Positions 1 to 6,191 of a stretch of 6,327 bases of DNA are shown piece by piece. Positions within the stretch are counted from its first letter, which is position 1; every line of letters begins with the position of its first letter. Below the pieces are notes generated by a model that had not been told where the DNA came from, ran no database searches, and saw only the letters and a list, made by a program, of their open reading frames with translations. A program made the position numbers and the translations under genes. Source of the stretch: Candidatus Poseidoniales archaeon (lineage in GTDB: Archaea; Thermoplasmatota; Poseidoniia; Poseidoniales; Poseidoniaceae); assembly GCA_003602665.1 (NCBI GenBank), contig QQSG01000048.1:1-6327 (forward strand), given 5' to 3'.

Positions 1-1
1 T

Positions 2-175
2 GATACCATCGATGAAATGGAAGATTGGATGGATGCAACCGGCAAAGATTACGGAGATGAGCAGAGCGGTAAAAGTAATCTCGTTGATGCTCTGGATACG
101 ATTACTTGGTGGGCTACATATTCGTTCTTCCATCTTGATGAATCGCCGATTGTCAATTCATATAACCAAGAATAA
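2..175 (+). CDS. C-terminal end of an unrecognised acidic protein (partial)
   Basis: An open frame enters from the left edge and ends at TAA (173-175), giving the last 57 residues of a protein. It begins DTIDEMEDWMDATGKDYGDE and ends SPIVNSYNQE. The piece is acidic, with a charged first half and an aromatic patch (TWWATYSFF) near the end. No motif identifies a family. It lies on the same strand as the next gene, with a gap of 57 bases to the preferred start at 233, so it could belong to the same transcription unit. However, a TATA-like box lies between them. A competing frame over the same bases (12-194) uses an Ile/Met-rich composition that looks non-coding. Coding status rests on the open frame reaching the edge and on its acidic composition, which resembles its neighbour. 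Confidence 0.55.
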   Translation, partial: DTIDEMEDWMDATGKDYGDEQSGKSNLVDALDTITWWATYSFFHLDESPIVNSYNQE

Positions 176-191
176 TGATAAATTCAATTGT

Positions 192-211
192 TGAAGGATA
201 TATGTTATATG
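192..211 (+). promoter_or_regulatory. TATA-like box before the membrane protein gene
   Basis: The purine-rich AAGG followed by ATATATGTTATATG resembles an archaeal BRE plus TATA box. A start of transcription about 25 bases downstream would fall at roughly 222-232, giving a very short leader or none. It is the only AT-rich box in the gap between the partial gene and the two-gene unit at 233-2832. This is inferred from sequence pattern only. Confidence 0.35.
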
Positions 212-221
212 CAAATATCGC

Positions 222-227
222 GAGGAG
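222..227 (+). promoter_or_regulatory. Ribosome binding site deciding the start at 233
   Basis: GAGGAG lies five bases before the ATG at 233. The frame is also open upstream with a TTG at 188 and an ATG at 209. Neither has a comparable site, and the added residues do not resemble a signal. The start at 233 is therefore preferred. Confidence 0.6.
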
Positions 228-232
228 CGCCT

Positions 233-787
233 ATGGAAGATGCTCAAACACCCTTTTTGGGTTGGGTCAAATCAAATGCTTCAACTGCTAATTTGCTGTC
301 GATTATATTGCTTATATTCGCTGCATGGAGTGCGGTTGAAATAGTCTCAAACGTCAATGGTTCTGAAATTCCACCAACTACTGGTATGCTCTCAGACGAA
401 GATGATCCTAATAGCCAACGAATCAACAATGGTGTTATCGTTGGATTAGGAGCTGTTGCTGGAACATCTGGACTTATCTTGCAACTTATCATTTCACGAG
501 ATTCAACGGAAGAAGTCGTCGAAACAGAACCTGTTGAAGACGAAGAGATTGACGAAGTTGTTGAAGATTTAATGGAAGAAGCGGAAGAAGAATCTTCTGA
601 AGACGAGGAAATTATCGTCGAAGAAATTATTGCCGAAGAGGATGAATCCCCTGAAGAAGAAACTCCTGAAGAAGAGGAGAGTCTTGAAGAAGAGGAGAGT
701 ACCCCTGAGGAACAAGGCGAGGATGAATCGAAAGAGGAACCCCCTGCCGAAGAAACTAAAACTCCTGTAAAAAAGAGGAAATTTTGA
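233..787 (+). CDS. Two-helix membrane protein with long Glu-rich cytosolic tail
   Basis: Predicted protein of 184 residues. Residues 1-19 are a short head. Residues 20-38 (NLLSIILLIFAAWSAVEIV) and 67-87 (GVIVGLGAVAGTSGLILQLII) are hydrophobic enough to span a membrane, joined by an acidic loop of about 28 residues. Residues 91-184 are dominated by Glu and Asp with Pro/Ser/Thr spacers, and end in a small basic cluster (KTPVKKRKF). A Lys before helix 1 and an Arg just after helix 2 suggest that both ends face the cytoplasm. Part of the tail is an 18-base tandem duplication. The stop overlaps the ribosome site of the next gene, so the two are probably translated together. I do not recognise a family. 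A disordered acidic tail could bind a basic surface, cations or a partner protein, perhaps the product of the next gene. Codon use is ordinary, including three ATA Ile codons, unlike that neighbour. Confidence 0.75.
   Translation: MEDAQTPFLGWVKSNASTANLLSIILLIFAAWSAVEIVSNVNGSEIPPTTGMLSDEDDPNSQRINNGVIVGLGAVAGTSGLILQLIISRDSTEEVVETEPVEDEEIDEVVEDLMEEAEEESSEDEEIIVEEIIAEEDESPEEETPEEEESLEEEESTPEEQGEDESKEEPPAEETKTPVKKRKF
667..700 (+). repeat. 18-base tandem duplication in the acidic tail
   Basis: TGAAGAAGAGGAGAGT occurs at 667-682 and again at 685-700, with a period of 18 bases (six codons). It encodes the repeated Pro/Leu-Glu-Glu-Glu-Glu-Ser units. The identity at DNA level, not only at protein level, suggests recent slippage that preserved the frame. 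Confidence 0.7.
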
Positions 788-792
788 GGTGA
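786..792 (+). promoter_or_regulatory. Ribosome binding site of the 677-residue gene, overlapping the upstream stop
   Basis: GAGGTGA lies six bases before the ATG at 799 and matches the complement of the 16S rRNA 3' end well. Its first two bases are the last two of the TGA stop (785-787) of the membrane protein gene. A ribosome ending there sits directly on the next start, which favours translational coupling. Confidence 0.8.
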
Positions 793-798
793 AAAATA

Positions 799-2832
799 AT
801 GTGGGAACATCGAGCAGTATCGCATAAGCAATTCAAAGAAAGTGGTAGAATTACACCTACTGAAACATATGTCCAGTTAATGGATAAAGTTGAAGATGCA
901 GTAAAAGAGGCTCAAAAGATGCCTTTTGACCATGAAGAATTTCTAAAGTACATTCCTCAACAAGGTCCATGGGAAACAATTCACGCTACAGATGACACTA
1001 AAGCTGATCCTCGTACGAGATACATCGGCCCTGGACGTCCAAAGCTACTCAACACAAACTTGATTTTCGGTTCAACATGGATTGAATCAGAACGATTCAA
1101 GTTTGAACGCCGAATTTCAAGCCTTTCTGATTTCCTAAAACAGAAGACTGTTGTCAACGCAAACATGTGGACGCCAAAGCAATTGGTAACAACCCAAACT
1201 TTCTTTTTCTGTTCAACTGGAGACGAAGAGCGCTTAGGTGGGTCCCTCCTAACTGGTGAAACTGTCGCAGATAGCCACCCATTCCTTGGTGGCGGCGAAG
1301 AAGGTCTTGCTGAGTGGGAACCTGTTCTTTGGGGACTTGGGCACCGTGGTGTCGTTCCTGATTCAGATCCTCAAGACAAGGTCTACTATCCTTCATTGAT
1401 GCATCGTGGTGTCGCTTTCAACAACAGACTTGGATGGATTCGATATTCCCCTGCAGGATTTGGAAAGGACGCAAGTGGATATCTCATGACAAAGCCAACA
1501 ACATGGATTCACCCTGCTGTTGACGGAAACAGAGATACTGCAACCTCGTTTAACCTCCTTGTCAATCTCCCTGACAGAAGAATCTCATTCGGAGAAGAAG
1601 GAATCACTGACGTTTTCATGACGACAGGAAAGACCTCTCTCTACACAATGATGGGAATGATGAGTTCTTCAACCGTTCGTCAAATGTTTGGAGCTGGTTC
1701 TGAAATGGTTCCTCTTGAATTCCATTGTATTGAGCCTGGACTTGATGAGTGGATTAAGAATTCAAATGATGAAGACAAATATGCTCGATTGTTCGAAGTA
1801 ACTGCCTGTCTTGGATACATGCTCACCGATCCTAAGGTCGGGTCTTTGGGTGGAGCTGCAAAGCGCCGACGTCTGTTGATGTACCCTCACGACCAAGGTA
1901 ACCTCTTGACCTGTGTTAACGCAAGCCAAGTTGCTGACCACGCATTGAAGTCTAATTATGCTGCTACTGTGTTCACAAAGCTTGACCAAGCTGACTTCAT
2001 GAACAGAGTTGCACGCCGATACAAGGCCTATGCAGACCTTGTTACTGCAAGTGATTTCGCTAAGGGTGCTCGATGGATTAGCCAAGCAATGATTGGGGAC
2101 GACAAGATTCTCGGTCCTAACGTTCATTCAATTCTCGCTGTTCGAGGATACGATATCCTCAACCTCGACGAGTACATGGAAAGTTTCAACGATGTTTCCG
2201 CTGCTCCTGAGCGATTGATTCGAAGAGTTGTTCAATCTGTTGCAACAAACGCTCTCAAGACACTGTACCCAATGGATATGCTTGGAGAGAGCAGTGGTCA
2301 ACAACCATTCTCCCACATCTTTGCACCTTCTGGAAGCAACGAACAAGCGCTTGTTTACTACACAGACATTCGTTTCCTTGTTCCAACATCCATCGATAAG
2401 TTGCGAATGATTACCGGTGCACGTGGTGCAGACCGTGGTCGAATGCGTGAAGCATATGCTCAGATGACCGGTGCAGATCCAATGACTGGATTGTCAATCA
2501 TTGACCTCTGTCTACCATTCCTTGCAGATCTTGGAGAAGAATCATGGCAAACTGGAACTGGCCTTAACGAAGACGAAATTATCGTTGAAGTTACCATGGC
2601 TGTTAATCCAGCAATTGTCTGGAAGAATCTCCTTGAGCCAACAACTCTAGAAATCTTCGACTTGCCTAAGGGTAAGAAGGGAACTGCAGCTAACGTTTGG
2701 GGTGACATGTTCATGACCAACGATGCACTTCATGAGAAGATGACAAAGGACGGTCAAGGCCACTATCTCAACCTACTCCGATTGTGTTACAATTGGAGTA
2801 ACGATAAGGCTCATGAAATCCATGGACTTTAG
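799..2832 (+). CDS. Unrecognised 677-residue soluble protein with codon use of a highly expressed gene
   Basis: Starts MWEHRAVSHKQFKESGRITP and ends NDKAHEIHGL, stop TAG. I do not recognise a family. There is no signal peptide and no membrane-spanning stretch, so it is probably cytosolic. It is rich in Met, Trp and Gly and has only six scattered Cys with no metal-binding CxxC pair. Visible features are a helical charged start (about residues 20-50), a Gly-rich stretch with GGG at 164-166, a basic cluster KRRR at 355-358, and a helical middle (about 380-510). I see no Walker A motif, HExxH or Rossmann glycine motif. Codon choice is strongly biased: 28 AAG to 6 AAA for Lys, mostly AAC for Asn, no ATA and no AGG. 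This suggests an abundant product such as a structural, shell or bulk metabolic protein. It follows the acidic membrane protein gene after 11 bases and is probably co-translated with it. A virus-derived capsid-like role is conceivable but unsupported by the neighbours. Confidence 0.92.
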   Translation: MWEHRAVSHKQFKESGRITPTETYVQLMDKVEDAVKEAQKMPFDHEEFLKYIPQQGPWETIHATDDTKADPRTRYIGPGRPKLLNTNLIFGSTWIESERFKFERRISSLSDFLKQKTVVNANMWTPKQLVTTQTFFFCSTGDEERLGGSLLTGETVADSHPFLGGGEEGLAEWEPVLWGLGHRGVVPDSDPQDKVYYPSLMHRGVAFNNRLGWIRYSPAGFGKDASGYLMTKPTTWIHPAVDGNRDTATSFNLLVNLPDRRISFGEEGITDVFMTTGKTSLYTMMGMMSSSTVRQMFGAGSEMVPLEFHCIEPGLDEWIKNSNDEDKYARLFEVTACLGYMLTDPKVGSLGGAAKRRRLLMYPHDQGNLLTCVNASQVADHALKSNYAATVFTKLDQADFMNRVARRYKAYADLVTASDFAKGARWISQAMIGDDKILGPNVHSILAVRGYDILNLDEYMESFNDVSAAPERLIRRVVQSVATNALKTLYPMDMLGESSGQQPFSHIFAPSGSNEQALVYYTDIRFLVPTSIDKLRMITGARGADRGRMREAYAQMTGADPMTGLSIIDLCLPFLADLGEESWQTGTGLNEDEIIVEVTMAVNPAIVWKNLLEPTTLEIFDLPKGKKGTAANVWGDMFMTNDALHEKMTKDGQGHYLNLLRLCYNWSNDKAHEIHGL

Positions 2833-3770
2833 ACTAAAGCAGCCAACCACTTGACCAGCGTTAGTGGTGAATATGGTGTTGTCAAATAGATGATAACAGG
2901 TGTTAGGAAAACTAAGAACAGTGTCCACCAAACACCTGCATTCCAATCTTTTACCTTCAGTCCATCTAGAGGGCCAAATGGTATCATATTGAAAATGCCA
3001 AGAAGTAGATTTGCCCCAATCCAATACACAACTGCATCGTAAACCATAGCTTGCCATACAAGTGATCCGTCAGTTAGATATTCCATCGAACTGTAGTCTT
3101 GAGCGTTTGTTAGAATAAAGATGAGTGCTCCAAGGGGAATTCCAATTATAAAAAGTCCAAGATTTACGAGTGGGCCAGCAATGGCAATGTGTCCATTTTG
3201 TCGTCTTGTAACGAGGCCTGCAACCATTACTGCACCTGGAGCCATGAATAAAACTCCTAAAAAGAAAGCAAGGAACATTCCAAATTGAAGTCCTTTAGGA
3301 TCGGCTCTAAATTCAGCCCAGCAGCCATTTTTCTTTGCCACAATCTTATGTCCTATTTCATGAAGAACAAATGCTGGACCAACGGCGATCAGCATGATTG
3401 GCATAGCGATGAGAACTTGGATTAGCCACGGGGAAAATCCTTCCCTCATACCTGCTAATCCCCCTGCACTCATGAAACCAAGAGCAAGAGTAAACGCTCC
3501 TGTTGCATAGAGGAGATGTGTTTTTTCCACCTCACTGAAATGCCATATTCCACCTTTGTGGAGTTTCGGTTGAGTTTGGGACATAGCACGGAAGAATCCT
3601 TCCATTGGGTTACGGGTGGCTGAGGGTTCATTCGCATGAACTCGATGAATACGTGGCTGAGAGCCTGCAAAGGGATTGGTTTCGAGAATGTCTGCTCTTG
3701 GGTCCCGAACCATGTACTTCTCATTCGTAGGTGCTCTTTGAAGGCTCGCTCGCGATGTACGAGACTTCAT
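2829..3770 (-). CDS. Site-2-protease-like zinc metalloprotease (peptidase family M50)
   Basis: Intramembrane protease family, which cuts substrate proteins within the membrane, often to release regulators. With the start at 3770 the protein has 313 residues. Residues 1-85 are a polar, basic cytosolic extension. About six hydrophobic segments follow (near 88-104, 114-134, 161-186, 196-220, 244-260, 280-298). The zinc motif HEIGH is at 137-141, at the end of the second segment. AGPLVN at 198-203 is a typical M50 element. NMIPFGPLDG at 261-270 supplies the third zinc ligand, Asp269. All catalytic residues are present and no PDZ domain is visible, as in compact archaeal members. The start is uncertain: ATG codons at 3782, 3770 and 3713 all lack a clear ribosome site. 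The frame stays open to 3896 but would then run through the divergent gene. The substrate is unknown. The gene converges with the 677-residue gene, overlapping it by four bases. Confidence 0.88.
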   Translation of the reverse strand: MKSRTSRASLQRAPTNEKYMVRDPRADILETNPFAGSQPRIHRVHANEPSATRNPMEGFFRAMSQTQPKLHKGGIWHFSEVEKTHLLYATGAFTLALGFMSAGGLAGMREGFSPWLIQVLIAMPIMLIAVGPAFVLHEIGHKIVAKKNGCWAEFRADPKGLQFGMFLAFFLGVLFMAPGAVMVAGLVTRRQNGHIAIAGPLVNLGLFIIGIPLGALIFILTNAQDYSSMEYLTDGSLVWQAMVYDAVVYWIGANLLLGIFNMIPFGPLDGLKVKDWNAGVWWTLFLVFLTPVIIYLTTPYSPLTLVKWLAALV

Positions 3771-3775
3771 GAGGT

Positions 3776-3790
3776 TGAACATATAGGAAC
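3776..3790. promoter_or_regulatory. TATA-like element between divergent genes
   Basis: TTGAACATATAGGAAC contains CATATAG read on the plus strand and CTATATG on the minus strand. It is the only TATA-like box between the protease gene and the zinc-ribbon gene, whose starts lie about 30-55 bases apart. On the plus strand it would place transcription near 3808, favouring an ATG at 3823 or 3832. On the minus strand it would place the start near 3757, favouring the protease ATG at 3713. Spacing inference only. Confidence 0.3.
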
Positions 3791-3801
3791 AATAGAATCT
3801 C

Positions 3802-4500
3802 ATGTCGATGCCCCGTCGTGCAATGAAAAATATGGGTCTGCAAGCTTGCTGCCTTCGTTGTGATGAGCCTGATGATGCTGGTAGTATACGATGCAAGACC
3901 TGTATAGGGCATCATGAATCCATGAGAGATAGAATCGCTAAAGCCCCGCCTGATGATGCATTCTATCAATTCGCTAAAGAATTGTTAACCATGGCTGCTG
4001 CGCCACATCGATTCGATAACGATCCAGTTCACGGCCGTACACTTGAGGAGCAGCAGATACTTGCATCAAAACTCGTAACAAAACCATCTCCCATTACGGA
4101 AGAAGATATTGTAGAAACCTTTCAACAACAACGTTCTACAAAGAAAAGCAACCTCCTTCAAGAAGTAGCAAATAAAAATCAATGGAAGAATTCTCCGCCG
4201 AAACCAGATGCCGCCCGCCATATTGGTGAAGAAGCCTGGAGGGATGAAGATCTCGATAATTCAGAGTACCATACTGGGAGAACTATTCCGAGTCAAAACA
4301 TCCCTTCAGTCGATCGTTCTGATAGGGTTGGAGAAGATAAGAAGATGGTTGCTAGAGCAGATATACAAGCCAAAGGAAAGGGTGTAGATCAGGAGTTATT
4401 GGATATCATTGAAGCAGAAGAGATTCATCAGCAAAGGCAGAAAAAAGAGGATTGGAAATCTACTCTCTCAGATGTTGATAATCTGTTAAATGATGATTAG
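3802..4500 (+). CDS. Unrecognised protein with N-terminal zinc ribbon and charged helical tail
   Basis: Up to 232 residues from the ATG at 3802. ATG codons at 3823 and 3832 are equally possible starts, and none has a clear ribosome site. Near the N terminus are C17-x2-C20 and C31-x2-C34 (numbering from 3802), separated by DEPDDAGSIR and followed by HH at 37-38. This is a compact zinc-ribbon pattern that would bind one zinc ion. The rest is hydrophilic, rich in Asp, Glu, Lys and Gln, with a probably disordered middle (about 105-185). The last 35 residues (QELLDIIEAEEIHQQRQKK onward) form a likely amphipathic helix. There is no membrane segment. Lys codons are mostly AAA and ATA is used, unlike the 677-residue gene. 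Zinc ribbons of this type often contact nucleic acid or protein partners, so a regulatory or adaptor role is a guess. It is divergent from the protease gene, which may share its control region. Confidence 0.75.
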   Translation: MSMPRRAMKNMGLQACCLRCDEPDDAGSIRCKTCIGHHESMRDRIAKAPPDDAFYQFAKELLTMAAAPHRFDNDPVHGRTLEEQQILASKLVTKPSPITEEDIVETFQQQRSTKKSNLLQEVANKNQWKNSPPKPDAARHIGEEAWRDEDLDNSEYHTGRTIPSQNIPSVDRSDRVGEDKKMVARADIQAKGKGVDQELLDIIEAEEIHQQRQKKEDWKSTLSDVDNLLNDD

Positions 4501-4537
4501 TGTTTATCGTTTAATTGTAAAGTAACAAATGTAATGA

Positions 4538-4562
4538 TTTTATGTTTAAATTTTTATTTAAG
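4538..4562. terminator. T-rich hairpin between converging genes
   Basis: The 53-base gap between the zinc-ribbon gene and alaX is very AT-rich. TTAAAT (4546-4551) and ATTTAA (4556-4561) form a perfect six-pair stem with a TTTT loop, inside a run of T residues on the plus strand. Archaeal transcription often ends at T-rich tracts, so this could end the plus-strand transcript. The stem is all A-T and weak, and it overlaps the last codons of alaX. Confidence 0.35.
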
Positions 4563-5279
4563 AATGTAAGAAACTCTTTGTTTACCCTTCCCTTTAGATT
4601 TCTTTCCAGTAAATTCAATTTCTCCGATTTCAGAAATGTTTCTGACATGTGTTCCAGCACATGGACACATGTCTTGTTGATCACCTATGGTTACGACCCT
4701 AAGATCGTTAATGAACGCTGGTAAAAGGTCCATATTCGTACGTTCTTGGGGCATTATTGCGTTAATCTCATCCCTTGTCATTTGGGAGTCTGTAACGTCT
4801 AATGCCTGTTTTATTTTCTGATTTACTTCGGATTGTAGTTGGAATAACATTTCCTCGGTAAATTGAATTGGATGGAAATCGATTCTTGAACGGTCCGTAT
4901 GTATTTGATTACCAACGGTACGAACTCCATCAAACAATTCGTATGCAATACCACTTACAAGATGTTGAGCTGTATGCATTTTCATGTGAGCATAACGGCG
5001 TTCGAAGTCGATCGAACCAGTTACTTCGTCTCCAACTTCCAAATCAGGAACATCATCAACAGTGTGTTCGATAATATCTCGGCCACGTACTTCTGTAACA
5101 TTCAATTGCCCGTTTGGGCCATTAAGGACACCTAAATCCCAATTCTGTCCACCTCCGAGTGGATAGAATAGTGTTCGATCTAATGAAATTTTATTTTCTT
5201 GAATTTGAGTTACTGTCGCTGTGAATTCTTTTTCATAAGCCGCATCGATGGAGGATAAATACAGGCGTTCTGTTGTCAT
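4554..5279 (-). CDS. alaX: Alanyl-tRNA editing protein AlaX (AlaX-M type)
   Basis: Free-standing relative of the editing domain of alanyl-tRNA synthetase. It hydrolyses Ser (and in some forms Gly) wrongly attached to tRNA(Ala) in the cytosol. With the start at 5279 it has 241 residues, in the usual size range for AlaX-M. Visible motifs are FYPLGGGQNWDLG (38-50), the family's Gly-rich loop near the active site; HTAQH at 102-106 with the two His zinc ligands; and CAGTH at 207-211 with the Cys and His ligands. The loop has NWD where the family usually has a Pro before the variable residue and Asp. The catalytic DxxG-like end is kept. A basic Lys/Gly-rich stretch (225-233) lies near the C terminus. 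The start at 5279 is preferred over 5306: it has GGAG eight bases upstream and its ATG overlaps the stop of the upstream gene as ATGA. It is the last gene of the ferredoxin operon. Confidence 0.93.
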   Translation of the reverse strand: MTTERLYLSSIDAAYEKEFTATVTQIQENKISLDRTLFYPLGGGQNWDLGVLNGPNGQLNVTEVRGRDIIEHTVDDVPDLEVGDEVTGSIDFERRYAHMKMHTAQHLVSGIAYELFDGVRTVGNQIHTDRSRIDFHPIQFTEEMLFQLQSEVNQKIKQALDVTDSQMTRDEINAIMPQERTNMDLLPAFINDLRVVTIGDQQDMCPCAGTHVRNISEIGEIEFTGKKSKGKGKQRVSYILK

Positions 5280-5974
5280 AAATTCATCTCCATTAGCTCT
5301 TTCCACAAATTCATTCCACCCGAAAACCGTTGATCACAAGACCACATCTTGCGTTGAAGTGGAAGTTTTGTTGGTATTATTTCCAAAATCTTCGTATTCA
5401 ATGATTCTTTTTGACAACCATACCAAGATTCGACTAAACCGTCATAGCGTTCAAGCTGTAGTTCAGAATCTGAAAAACTCTCTATTTCGGTGTCGATATG
5501 AAGAAAGCCCGTTGCAAATTCTCGTTCTACTTCATATCGAATACTTACGTCTGTAAGATTATGTTGGATGGCCCAGGGAATCCAGGTATCTTGTGTTGTA
5601 TCCACTACAATATCGAATGTGTGCTCACCTTCCATTTGGCTCGCTCCCTTTATGTTTACAAGAATACCTTGTTGAGACTTTATTGAAGATGTGATTCTTG
5701 CTTTGTTGAGGAGAACTACACCCTGTTTTGCAAGTTGGATGTTCATCGATTTCATGATCCATTCATGACGATAACCTGTATCTCTGCCTTCGAAACCTTG
5801 TTCCGTTTCAAAATTCAATGGGATGTTGTCTCGATTATGAAGAAGACTAGGCCAAACATTCGGTAAACCAAATTCTATGGTATGATCTGCAATGAAGACC
5901 TTGTATCCATTGTTCAAGGCTGAATAAGCACATCCGTATGCAATTAGACCTGCACCAACAATAAGAACTCGAAT
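5276..5974 (-). CDS. FAD/NAD(P)-binding Rossmann oxidoreductase-like protein with no canonical start codon
   Basis: Starting at the ATT at 5974 the protein has 232 residues and opens RVLIVGAGLIAYGCAYSALN, a dinucleotide-binding fold with GxGxxxxG at 7-14 and the ribose-binding acidic residue D30 in VFIADHT. FDIVVDTTQD near 120-129 resembles the second nucleotide-contacting strand of flavoproteins in the geranylgeranyl reductase / lycopene cyclase group. Relatives are usually nearer 400 residues, so the substrate domain is short here. The frame is closed upstream by TAG at 5987-5989, and no ATG, GTG or TTG precedes the glycine motif. The first is a TTG at 5917, which would delete that motif. 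GGTGAT (5978-5983) lies three bases before the ATT. The alternatives are a frameshift fusion to the ferredoxin, a sequencing indel, or gene decay. The gene overlaps alaX by ATGA and follows the ferredoxin gene, a plausible electron donor. The substrate is unknown. Confidence 0.72.
   Translation of the reverse strand: MRVLIVGAGLIAYGCAYSALNNGYKVFIADHTIEFGLPNVWPSLLHNRDNIPLNFETEQGFEGRDTGYRHEWIMKSMNIQLAKQGVVLLNKARITSSIKSQQGILVNIKGASQMEGEHTFDIVVDTTQDTWIPWAIQHNLTDVSIRYEVEREFATGFLHIDTEIESFSDSELQLERYDGLVESWYGCQKESLNTKILEIIPTKLPLQRKMWSCDQRFSGGMNLWKELMEMNL
5284..5291 (-). promoter_or_regulatory. Ribosome binding site of alaX
   Basis: GGAGATGA on the minus strand lies eight bases (counted from GGAG) before the ATG at 5279, inside the end of the oxidoreductase gene. 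It decides the alaX start, because the in-frame ATG at 5306 lacks such a site. Confidence 0.6.
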
Positions 5975-5978
5975 CGAA

Positions 5979-6191
5979 TCACCGACCTAGAATTTCTAAT
6001 GCATCAACAGGGCAAGATGGAATACAGTGATCACAGTATGTACATAATTTCTGTTCCACAATGGCAAGTAGTCCTTTCATAGAGAGAGCGTTGGTTGGAC
6101 AAAGGCCAATACAAGCTCCACAACCGTAACACCGATCATCGTCTACGACGAACTCAAGTGTTCCCATGATGGTTCCACTGGACATCATCAT
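5979..6191 (-). CDS. Small ferredoxin with two [4Fe-4S] clusters
   Basis: Cytosolic one-electron carrier of 70 residues from the first ATG. Two full cluster motifs are present: CYGCGACIGLCP (from residue 21) and CTYCDHCIPSCP (from about residue 50). Each has the CxxCxxCxxxCP spacing of bacterial-type dicluster ferredoxins. The start is ambiguous: three ATG codons in a row (6191, 6188, 6185) give MMMSSG, and a fourth at 6167 gives MGTLEFVVDDD, the more typical ferredoxin opening. A weak GTGGA lies upstream of the fourth. It heads the operon with the oxidoreductase-like gene four bases on, and then alaX. Its likely partner is that oxidoreductase. Pairing of a ferredoxin gene with a geranylgeranyl-reductase-type flavoprotein is known in archaea, but the partner here is too short and diverged to name. 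Confidence 0.9.
   Translation of the reverse strand: MMMSSGTIMGTLEFVVDDDRCYGCGACIGLCPTNALSMKGLLAIVEQKLCTYCDHCIPSCPVDALEILGR

Noticed and set aside
244..831. Minus-strand open frame of 195 codons, extremely Ser-rich
   Set aside because: It is the mirror of the Glu-rich tail (GAA/GAG codons read as TTC/CTC and Ser codons). The plus frame has a good ribosome site, membrane helices and coupling to the next gene.
799..2832. Virus or provirus origin for the 677-residue gene
   Set aside because: No terminase, portal, integrase or tail gene is visible, and the genes to the right are ordinary cellular genes. Kept only as a low-weight possibility.
2846..2868. Inverted repeat ACCACT / AGTGGT with an 11-base loop just past the 677-residue gene
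   Set aside because: The stem is short, the loop long, no T-rich tract follows, and it lies inside the protease coding sequence. Not convincing as a terminator.
3771..3896. N-terminal extension of the protease up to 3896
   Set aside because: It would run through the zinc-ribbon coding region, including its Cys codons, and adds a basic stretch with no family resemblance.
4899..5135. Plus-strand open frames opposite alaX
   Set aside because: They overlap a confidently identified gene and show no motif or ribosome site.
5276..5917. TTG at 5917 as the oxidoreductase start
   Set aside because: It removes the first strand and the GxG motif of a clear Rossmann fold, which is encoded in frame directly upstream.
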